DNA of 64,000 bases from Serilophus lunatus (lineage: Eukaryota; Chordata; Aves; Passeriformes; Eurylaimidae): the NCBI GenBank assembly GCA_013399895.1, contig VXBA01004387.1:24240-88239 (forward strand), in the 5' to 3' direction. The translations under genes were made by a program, and so were the position numbers. Of this stretch, positions 49,772 through 56,569 are shown piece by piece. The notes under the pieces are model-generated. The model saw only the letters and a program-made list of their open reading frames with translations. It did not search any database and was not told the origin of the DNA. How positions within the stretch are numbered: position 1 is the stretch's first letter; each line of letters starts with the position of its first letter.

Positions 49772-51259
49772 CTGAGAAGGAATGGGGAAAAGAGCAACAG
49801 TGCAGAGACTCCCACAAAGATGGGAATCACATCTGTGCCACGCACTGCTTACACACTTGGGAGAGAACATCTTCAAGCACCTCATTCCCTGCCTTCCCCC
49901 CAAATTACTCAAACTAAACTTTGGTCTTACCTTTGGTGAGCAGCACTTTCTCACAGCCTGCTCCTGCTGCAGATCTCAGAATAGTGCCCAGGTTTCCCGG
50001 ATCTCGGATGTTGTCGCAGATGAGGAGCAGTGGCAAGGAGTTGGTGAGCTGAGCAGCAGGGTAAGACATCTTGGCATGGTCAGGCTTGGAAAAGATGCCT
50101 GAGGAGATAAAGTGTGACAGGTTTCTGACTGACCCACCCCAAGAAGAGGGCTCCTCTGCGTTAGTTGGCCCAAATCTCAGTAAAAAAGAGTCTTTATCTT
50201 AAGCTTGAAAGTAAGTTTCCCTTTGAGCAGGGTTGTGACTGTTCCTGAGACAACTTACCTAGAAGCCCCTGAGGAGTTATTAGGTCAGACCAGATCTTAA
50301 TATCTTCAAATTTCACCTTAACCAAGCTGGCTCGTTTTATCTCTGCCTCAGGCAGCTCCTTCAGGTGCCCCACAGTGCTGAAGAAAAGTGTCTGTGGCAC
50401 AGCTCCTGCCTCCAGTGCGTCCTTGATCAGCCTGTGACCTTCCAGCAGAACCTTCTCGTGGTTATCCCGAAACTTCTTTGACTTGGCAATAGTCACCACT
50501 TTTCTGTGGAAAAGTTAATCAGAGTTGGGGCAGATGAGCCTGGAGAAGGCTCCAGGGTGACCTCAGCACCTGAAGGTGCTCCCACGGAGCTAGAGAGGGA
50601 CTTTGATGAGAGCCTGGAGTGACAGGACAAGGGGGAATGGCTTCCCACTGCCAGAGGGCAGGGTTAGATGGAGTAGTGGGAAGAAATTCTTCCCTGTGAG
50701 GGTGCTGAGACCCTGGCACAGGTTGCCCAGAGAAGCTGTGGCTGCCCCATCCCTGGAAGTGTCCAAAGGCAGGTTGGACGGCGCTTGGAGCAAGGTGGGA
50801 TAGTAGAAGGTGTCCTTGCCCACGACAGGGGCCGGAGCGGGATGGTCCTTAAGGTCCCTTCCAACCTAAACCACTGTAAGCCCCCCGGGTACCTTCCTGT
50901 AACAGGCAGTGGGTGTCAGTCTCCCCAACCCCCCCCCCCGGGGTCAGAATTCCCCTCCCATTCCGCAGGAGTGACCCCAGGGAGATCCAGGCCTGTTCCA
51001 CGAGGTGCTCAGCGCGGGGCCGGACCCCGCTCCCCGCTCACCCCAGCCTGCGGTCACCGGGCTCCGCCTTCTCGTACCATAGCCCCGGCCCGGCCGCGCT
51101 CCGCTGCACCGCGGGCGGCGGCGGGGGCCGCTCCGTGGGGCTGGGCCGCTCCGCGGGGCTGGGCCGCTCTGTGGGGCTGGGCCGCTCTGTGGGGCTGGGC
51201 CGCTCTGTGGGGCTGGGCCGCTCCGCGGGGCTGGGCCGCTCCGTGGGGCTGGGCCGCTC
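49233..51259 (-). CDS. MRM3: MRM3 (RNMTL1), mitochondrial rRNA 2'-O-methyltransferase, 5' end lost in gap
   Basis: The SpoU/TrmH-family enzyme MRM3 methylates the ribose of a guanosine in the A-loop of mitochondrial 16S rRNA (Gm1370 in human, family knowledge). Exons on the minus strand are 51259-51042 (partial), 50503-50259, 50098-49931 and 49771-49233. They join to 389 residues plus stop with consistent phases. The three SpoU motifs are present: DNIRDPGNLGTILRSA in exon 3, then VVIGGETHG and IPVVPGVDSLNSAIAAG in exon 4, the last two supplying the knotted cofactor site. Exon 1 carries ERPSPT/A repeats before GLWYEKAEPGDRRL and then runs into Ns, so start codon and mitochondrial presequence are unseen. 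The gene is head-to-head with GLOD4 and tail-to-tail with NXN, as in human. Confidence 0.95.
49931..50098 (-). CDS. MRM3: MRM3 exon 3 (SpoU motif 1)
   Basis: It encodes IFSKPDHAKMSYPAAQLTNS, LPLLLICDNIRDPGNLGTIL and ends GCEKVLLTKG. The 168-bp exon has clean CTCCTCAG and AAG|GTAAGA borders and both ends in phase 1. The Asn and Arg of DNIRDPGN...R form motif 1 of the family. Confidence 0.96.
50259..50503 (-). CDS. MRM3: MRM3 exon 2
   Basis: It encodes KVVTIAKSKKFRDNHEKVLL, EGHRLIKDALEAGAVPQTLF and ends SDLITPQGLL. This is the L30e-like RNA substrate-binding domain typical of this subfamily. The acceptor is CTTTTCCACAG and the donor TAG|GTAAGT. A CR1 element begins about 25 bp upstream of this exon, inside intron 1. 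Confidence 0.95.
50526..50877 (+). mobile_element. CR1 non-LTR retrotransposon, 3' fragment
   Basis: The sequence follows the CR1 3' region: GAGCCTGGAGAAGGCTCC at its start, then GGAAGAAATTCTTCCCTGTG, GGCACAGGTTGCCCAGAGAA, CATCCCTGGAAGTGTCCAAA and the tail AAGGTCCCTTCCAACCTAAA. It is 5'-truncated, as most CR1 copies are. It lies in intron 1 of MRM3, antisense to that gene. Confidence 0.9.
51042..51259 (-). CDS. MRM3: MRM3 exon 1, partial, with hexapeptide repeat
   Basis: The 3' end of exon 1 encodes GLWYEKAEPGDRRL, matching GLRYDKAYPGDRRL in human MRM3. Its donor is CTGGG|GTGAGC. Upstream in the same frame are seven ERPSPT/ERPSPA units from an 18-bp minisatellite that is cut by the N gap. 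The start codon must be in or beyond the gap. The repeat is in frame, so it is probably translated, but this is inference. Confidence 0.8.
51102..51259. repeat. 18-bp GC-rich minisatellite running into the N gap
   Basis: The unit GGGCTGGGCCGCTCCGTG is repeated about 7.5 times, with C/T and T/C variants at a few positions. It stops only because the assembly gap begins at 51260, so the true copy number is unknown. On the minus strand it encodes ERPSPT or ERPSPA in the MRM3 reading frame. Confidence 0.9.
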
Positions 51260-51345
51260 NNNNNNNNNNNNNNNNNNNNNNNNNNNNNNNNNNNNNNNNN
51301 NNNNNNNNNNNNNNNNNNNNNNNNNNNNNNNNNNNNNNNNNNNNN
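51260..51345. other. Assembly gap of 86 Ns at the MRM3/GLOD4 promoter
   Basis: A run of Ns separates the minisatellite from GC-rich sequence. The MRM3 start codon is missing, and the correct place for GLOD4 exon 1 is probably here. The true length may differ from 86. Confidence 0.95.
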
Positions 51346-51559
51346 GGGCCGGGGCTGCGGGACAGCGGCGGGACCGGGGGCACCGGCACCGCCCCAAGAG
51401 CAGCGACGGGCCCGGCGAGGGCTGCTGAGGGCAAGGGACGGGGGAATGGGAATGGGAAAGGGGGAAAAGGGAACGGGGAGTGGGATGGGGGGGACAGGGA
51501 CGGGTAAGGGAATAGGGGCCACGTCCTCCCCGCGCTGACCCCGTTCTCGCCCGGGTCAA

Positions 51560-51656
51560 GTGTTCCAGTGGGAGGTGTCCCTGCTCACAGCAGGGGGGGT
51601 TCGGAGCGAGATGATCTCCGTGTTCCCCTTCCAACCCAAACCGTTCTGTGGTTGTA
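51560..51656 (+). mobile_element. CR1 tail immediately upstream of GLOD4 exon 2
   Basis: GTGGGAGGTGTCCCTGCTCA, GGGGTTCGGAGCGAGATGAT and CCTTCCAACCCAAACCGTTC match the last part of CR1, whose consensus ends near CCATTCTGTGATTCT. The copy is about 95 bp long and ends within a few bases of the exon 2 splice acceptor. Confidence 0.85.
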
Positions 51657-51659
51657 AAG

Positions 51660-51709
51660 GTGCTGAGGCACGAGGAGTTCGAGGAGGGCTGCAAGGCCAG
51701 CTGCAATGG
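51660..51709 (+). CDS. GLOD4: GLOD4 exon 2 (located upstream of exon 1)
   Basis: It encodes VLRHEEFEEGCKASCN plus two bases of Gly, matching VLRHEEFEEGCKAACNG in human GLOD4. The acceptor is TTGTAAAG and the donor AATGG|GTGAGT. The leftover GG is completed by the first base of exon 3 to give Gly before PYDGKWSK. In protein order it belongs after exon 1. Confidence 0.92.
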
Positions 51710-54700
51710 GTGAGTGCCCTGCGAACCCCTCCCGGTCCCCTGTTCTCATAAAACACCTGCCAGGCGTGACCAGCAACACCCCAACCATGTACTGCTACTT
51801 CATAGTAAACTAAGGGTTATGTTGTTGTGTTGGGTTTTTTTTAAAGTGACGTCACGGAGCTGCCATGGCGGCCCGCAGAGCGCTGCACTTCGTGTTCAAA
51901 GTGGGAGATCGGGGACGCACCGCGCGGTTCTACCGGGAGCTGCTGGGCATGAGCGTGAGCGGCGGGGGNATTATTTACTTTGGAAACAACAGACACTCCC
52001 CCCCCCTTTTTGTGTAGGAATGATGCTTATATTGAAACAGAAATATTGCTGTATTACACCCCTAGGCTGGTACTCAATTTTATAAAACTATTTCTAAATT
52101 TACCAGGAATTACTTTCAGTTACATTGATTTCTTTATGTGCATGGGGCTGTCCAGGGTCTTGAGTTAAAAATCCCTCCTGGTAGCCCCAAAGACTTTTAT
52201 AAAGACAGAAGAACAAAAGAAAGAACAGGAATGCATTTCTTTCTGAAATGAAAAAAAACTTCCAGCCTGGTGCCCTATCCTACTTAGCAATAAGGAAGTA
52301 ACTCCAGCTAATAAAGCTGAGCTCTTAAAACTTGAGCTGTTAATGAGTAGAATTGCTTTTGTCACATGGTTATGAATGACAGCCCAGGGTGAAAACTGCC
52401 ATTTTTTCACTCTAGAAATGCAATTCTTTCTTTGAAACACTCGTATTTGCAGTTCAGAGTGCTTACTTCTAGTACTCAATGACAATTAAATATGGATATT
52501 CCAGCCCTTATGATGGAAAATGGAGCAAAACGATGGTGGGCTACGGGCCAGAGGACAATCACTTTGTTGCAGAACTGACTTACAATTATGGCATTGGAGA
52601 ATATCGCCTGGGCAATGACTTTCTGGTAAGTACCACCTCTAGCAGCAAAATCTTCTGATGATAAACTTATTTAATGGTTAGGAGTCTGTTTGTCATATAG
52701 GTTGTACCAGCTGCTGCTTTTTCTTTGCAAGTGAGAACCTCTAAACACTTTATTCCTGCTTTTGTGGTTGTCTCTAAGTTGGAGGAACAGAAAGTAGAGC
52801 AGCTTTTTGGTCATTTAGGGTCCAGGAAATATTCCCCATGCTCTTCCACTGCTCTGTATGTAGGACAGCTGATGTTTGCTGACAGATCCAACGTGGAAGG
52901 GTTAGCTAGGAAGGATCTTGCTGCAGGATCTTGCACTCTTTTATTTGTTGTTTCTTACTGCTTTGTGATTTACCTACTGACAGCAGATGGAGATCTCGTG
53001 TTTCATTTGTGAAAACATGTGATATCTTTGCATCTCTGAATTTTGTGTGTCTGCTGTGTCCTCACCAGGGCATCACACTCGTGTCCAGCCAGGCTGTGAG
53101 CAATGCCAAGAAGATGGGGTGGCCCCTCAAAGAAGTCACAACTGGTGTCTTTGAAGCTGAAGCCCCTGGAGGTTACAAATTCTACTTGGAAGACAAGGAA
53201 CAGCTCAAGCAAGGTGAAACACTTGTCTCACTGGTGTTCAAGAGAGATTTACCAGTGGGTTATCAGGATGGGCTGTGTGTTTGTCTTGATGGCATTTTAT
53301 GAAACAGAGCAGAGTTTATTATTTCTTTATTACTTCTCAGGGAGGTTAAACAGTGCGTTTAAAAATACAATATATTTGTAACTAATTCCCAGTTATTGCA
53401 ATCCTCAAGATCCTGTGCTAAAGGTAACCCTGGGCGTCTCAAATCTGCAGAAGTCTGTTAACTACTGGTCTGGTTTGCTTGGGATGAAAATTTATGAGAA
53501 GGATGAGGAGAAGCAAAGGGCTTTGCTGGGCTACGCAGATAATCAGGTCAGTCCATGGAAAAATCACCACAGAAACTTCTCGTTTCATGAGAACAGAACC
53601 TTAAATGGAAAAAAGCTCTTCATTAAAGCAACTGTGCACTTAATGAAGAGCATTTTAATTGAAGCTTATGTACACTCAGCTGCATTTTTAAAAGAAAGAA
53701 AAGCTGTGGTTTGCTCTGGTAATTCTGGCTGGTTGGGAAATAACGTGAATAGGGGATTTTGAAATCATCCACATCCTGGAGAAAAAGCTGAGTGAATGCA
53801 GCACAGAGGATAGTGTCCTTACAAAGCCAGGCTTGCTTTGTGCCTGTTTCAGTGTAAGCTGGAGCTGAAGGCTGTTGGAGGAGCAGTGGATCACGGGACA
53901 GCGTTTGGACGGATCGCCTTCTCCTGTGCCAAGGAAGAGGTAACAATTCCATTCCCCTTTCCCTTTTCCTTCCCCTGAGCTGTGCAAGGCAAAGTCTGGT
54001 GTTAACAAAACATCTCAGATGTGAACAAAGTAATGCTGAGCAGATAGTTTGTATATCTTTCTCACAGTGGGAATGCAGGGTTGATTTTTTTGTTTGTTTT
54101 CTGTTTAAGTTGCCAAACATCGAAGCATTGATGAAAAAGGAGAATCAGAAAATTTTGACACCTCTGGTTAGCTTGGACACACCTGGGAAAGCCACAGTGC
54201 AAGTGATTATTTTGGCTGATCCTGTAAGTAATATGGGGAATAATGATTACACTTGATTTAAATTTCTCTCTGACATTTCTCTAATTGACCTGCTCTTAAA
54301 CTTGGCTTAGGATGGCCATGAAATCTGTTTTGTGGGAGATGAAGCATTTAGAGACCTGTCCAAGGTGGACCCTAACGGTGACAAGCTGTTGGATGATGTA
54401 AGTAATGCTGTCTGCACATTCATGAATTCTTGATTATAGATACCATTTTTGCTCCATGTGAAGTTTTTCTGAGAAACAAGGCTTGATAAGGAAAATAAAT
54501 CAGTTTTTAAAGCTCACTTAGTGCCCTGTCTGGAGTTGTCCAGCCTCACTCTCAGGGCAGCTGGGTGATGATATGTCTTGCTGGATACACCAACAACACT
54601 TTGGTGTAAGTTACTACAGAAAATGGTTTTTGAGGTGCAGTAGCAACAGTGCACCGGGCAGAGGATACCCTGGGATGGAGTTTGAGCTCTTTGGGAAGGC

Positions 54701-54934
54701 TGTGTCCAGCCTGCCCTGGTTTGCTCATGTATTAACCAAATATTATTTGCTGTGGCAGAGAACATTGATTTTCAGTGTCTGTTCTCTTTACTAGTAGCTA
54801 AAAAATAATTTATCCATCAAAATAGCTTTCCTCCTTTTCTGACTGTGTTCACACTTGTCTTTGTGCAGGCCATGGCTGCAGACAACAGTGACAAGTGGTT
54901 TGCTGCACATAAAATGAAGAAGGTTTCAGCTTAG
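51660..54934 (+). CDS. GLOD4: GLOD4, glyoxalase domain-containing protein 4 (exons out of order)
   Basis: GLOD4 is a two-domain vicinal-oxygen-chelate (VOC) protein reported in mitochondria; no firm enzymatic activity is known to me. Exons in protein order are 51865-51954, 51660-51709, 52505-52625, 53069-53213, 53410-53546, 53853-53939, 54110-54223, 54311-54397 and 54869-54934. They total 897 nt, i.e. 298 residues plus TAG, with every phase matching. The first VOC domain covers about residues 5-130. The second starts at DPVLKVTLGVSNLQKSVNYW (residue 136 on). Exon 2 lies 5' of exon 1 in this assembly, so the gene as assembled could not be spliced normally. A displaced contig is the likely cause. 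The start ATG at 51865 sits in GCCATGG context behind a CRE. Confidence 0.93.
51847..51854. promoter_or_regulatory. Palindromic CRE (TGACGTCA) before the GLOD4 start
   Basis: A perfect cAMP-response element lies 10 bp upstream of the GLOD4 ATG. Such sites are common in bidirectional CpG promoters, and GLOD4 and MRM3 are divergent neighbours. Use by CREB/ATF proteins is inferred. Confidence 0.6.
51865..51954 (+). CDS. GLOD4: GLOD4 exon 1 (start codon)
   Basis: It encodes MAARRALHFVFKVGDRGRTA then RFYRELLGMS, 30 residues, matching the human N-terminus. The donor AGC|GTGAGC is strong. Only 14 intron bases follow before a single N at 51969, after which the sequence changes to AT-rich intron. Confidence 0.93.
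52505..52625 (+). CDS. GLOD4: GLOD4 exon 3
   Basis: The first base completes Gly47, then PYDGKWSKTMVGYGPEDNHF and VAELTYNYGIGEYRLGNDFL. The acceptor is GGATATTCCAG and the donor CTG|GTAAGT. This is the core of the first VOC domain. Intron 3 (52626-53068) shows nothing else. Confidence 0.96.
53069..53213 (+). CDS. GLOD4: GLOD4 exon 4
   Basis: It encodes GITLVSSQAVSNAKKMGWPL, KEVTTGVFEAEAPGGYKFYL and EDKEQLKQ, then one base of Asp136. It finishes the first VOC domain. The acceptor is GTCCTCACCAG and the donor CAAG|GTGAAA. Confidence 0.96.
53410..53546 (+). CDS. GLOD4: GLOD4 exon 5
   Basis: It encodes (D)PVLKVTLGVSNLQKSVNYW, SGLLGMKIYEKDEEKQRALL and GYADNQ, the start of the second VOC domain. 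The acceptor CAATCCTCAAG is weak, with a broken pyrimidine tract. The donor CAG|GTCAGT is good. Confidence 0.95.
53853..53939 (+). CDS. GLOD4: GLOD4 exon 6
   Basis: It encodes CKLELKAVGGAVDHGTAFGR and IAFSCAKEE. It is 87 bp, in phase 0 at both ends, between GTGCCTGTTTCAG and GAG|GTAACA. Confidence 0.95.
54110..54223 (+). CDS. GLOD4: GLOD4 exon 7
   Basis: It encodes LPNIEALMKKENQKILTPLV then SLDTPGKATVQVIILADP. It is 114 bp, phase 0 to phase 0, with acceptor TCTGTTTAAG and donor CCT|GTAAGT. Confidence 0.95.
54311..54397 (+). CDS. GLOD4: GLOD4 exon 8
   Basis: It encodes DGHEICFVGDEAFRDLSKVD and PNGDKLLDD. It is 87 bp. The intron before it is only 87 bp (54224-54310). Confidence 0.95.
54869..54934 (+). 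CDS. GLOD4: GLOD4 exon 9 (terminal coding exon)
   Basis: It encodes AMAADNSDKWFAAHKMKKVS A and TAG at 54932-54934. The acceptor is CTTTGTGCAG. Confidence 0.94.
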   Translation, partial: AMAADNSDKWFAAHKMKKVSA

Positions 54935-55700
54935 CTGGAGCAAAGGACTGGGCTGCTCCTGTGTGCCTTGGATTTCATCTGAGAAAATGTCAATCCTGTG
55001 TAATATGTTGCATTGCCCTCTCAATCAGAGGGTGCTGGAATGTCCCATGCTGGGTGGTTGGTTTGATTTAAGCTGATGTCTCTGGCTGCTGCTCTCTCTT
55101 TTCAAGCCAATCACATGTTCTCCTTCCAAAAAATCAGGATGTGCACTAAGGAGCAGGATGAGCACATGGCTTGAAAAACAGGGATCATCTCTTGAGAAAA
55201 TGTCACATGTCTGTTGTTATACTTGAAAAAGGGGTTGTTGGATACGTTATAATACCTAATTTTCTGATTAATTTGCTTTAGCTGTCCTGTATTTGCAGCT
55301 CAGAGAAGAGATTTTTAGCTGTGGCTGTGGGTACTGCAGGGACCCCACTCCAATGGAAGTACCAAAATGTGGGGCTGTATACATGGATCTGGAGCAGTTC
55401 AGCTGGAGTGCATTCCTGTTCATTGGGAACAAAGAAATGATTTTGCCAAATCATGCAAATATTCTAGTCCTTATTTTCATTCCAAGATGTTTCCCCAGAT
55501 TTTGAGGTGAAATGTTCACTTGGGAAGGCCGTGGTGCATTTCTCACTGGGATCATGTTATTGATTTGGTGATTTCCATCCTTTCCCAAGGCATTCCACAT
55601 TCCAGGCAGGAGCTGGGACTGTGCTTTGGGGTGTGCAGCAGCATTGTCTGCTAAGGTGCCAGGATGCAGGTTCAAATAAAGGAATTATGGCTTTTCAATT
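54935..55700 (+). other. GLOD4: GLOD4 3' UTR
   Basis: About 760 bp of non-coding sequence leads to an AATAAA at 55675. The 70-codon frame at 55293-55505 inside it has no homology and is taken as chance. Confidence 0.65.
55675..55680 (+). terminator. GLOD4: GLOD4 poly(A) signal AATAAA
   Basis: A canonical hexamer in GGTTCAAATAAAGGAATT, about 740 bp after the GLOD4 stop codon. The next gene on the same strand starts 880 bp later. Confidence 0.7.
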
Positions 55701-56179
55701 AGCTTTTGGTGAGAAAGGCCTTCAAAAGTAACAGTTCAGTGTTTATTCTGTTGGAATGAAGTCACTCTGCTTTTGCTTGAGAAATACGGTTGGGAATATG
55801 AGGAGCCATTCCTGATGTTGTCCATGCCAGGTATGGTGCTGTGCTTGTCATTTTCCTGATGAAAACCTTAAATAAGGTTTTACAGAGCAGGCAGGATCAG
55901 CAACACTGGCAGTGGCCAGGGCATGTCTGCCCTTGTGGTGAAAATTGTGAGCTTAAACAGGAAAAACTCCTCACTGCGATTTTGTTTTTTCCCAGCGATT
56001 TTATTCAAGTTTAATGATAATTTTTAGATTGTGCATCGATCAAATTAAACATATCACATGTAAAGTGTGCCCTGAAATGAATTAAAGGGACTGGGGAGGA
56101 TGTTTTGGGTGCCCACCTGCCACATCCCTGCACTGGGGGTTCCTACCCTGTGAATTGTGCTCTTGATATCCGGGCACAA

Positions 56180-56556
56180 TAACCAATAAATAAATTAATT
56201 GTTATTAAAACCATTAACAAATAATATAAATACAATAAATTATAGGATGTATAATTACATAATGTATATTATATATTGTAGTATATAATATAATACGTTC
56301 TAATAGAAGACTGGATAGTGTCATGGTTTAGGTGATGGGTTGGTGTTGGGTTATAGGTTGGACTTGGTGATCTCAAAGGTCTTTTCCAACTTTGTTGATA
56401 CTGTGATATACAATATAATATATAATATTTATTATAAAGAATTAGATATAATCTAATAGATAATATTTAATATTTATATATTATATTGTTATATTATTGT
56501 ATTTATCTTAGAATATATAATATTTATTAGAAAGTATTTATATACGTTCTAACATA
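56180..56556. repeat. AT-rich low-complexity island
   Basis: It has long runs of A/T dinucleotide and trinucleotide mixtures on both sides of the CR1 tail. The 11-mer ATACGTTCTAA occurs at 56293 and again at 56542, about 250 bp apart. Confidence 0.8.
56321..56407 (+). mobile_element. CR1 tail embedded in AT-rich DNA
   Basis: GTGTCATGGTTTAGGTGATG, GGTTATAGGTTGGACTTGGT, GATCTCAAAGGTCTTTTCCA and the ending GATACTGTGAT follow a common avian CR1 3' end. The TGTGAT terminus passes directly into TATAATA-rich sequence. Confidence 0.75.
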
Positions 56557-56559
56557 NCC

Positions 56560-56569
56560 ATGGAGCCGG
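56560..56569 (+). CDS. GEMIN4: GEMIN4 exon 1 coding part (10 nt)
   Basis: ATG GAG CCG G followed by GTGAGT. Two bases (CC) separate the ATG from a single N, so its 5' UTR is not visible. Joining to exon 2 gives MEPGPW, matching the family N-terminus. Confidence 0.85.

Larger units (their letters stand above)
55701..56557. other. GLOD4-GEMIN4 intergenic DNA, ending in an AT-rich island
   Basis: The first part is unremarkable unique sequence. From about 56180 it becomes almost pure A/T (TATAATA-like low complexity), interrupted by a CR1 tail, and stops at a single N at 56557. No GC-rich promoter is seen for GEMIN4, although one would be expected; it is probably missing at the join. Confidence 0.7.

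Noticed and set aside
50785..51706. Long open frames on both strands across the minisatellite and N gap
   Set aside because: Their length comes from the GC-rich repeat and from Ns read as open. Only the minus-strand frame contiguous with GLWYEKAEPGDRRL belongs to MRM3, and only up to the gap.
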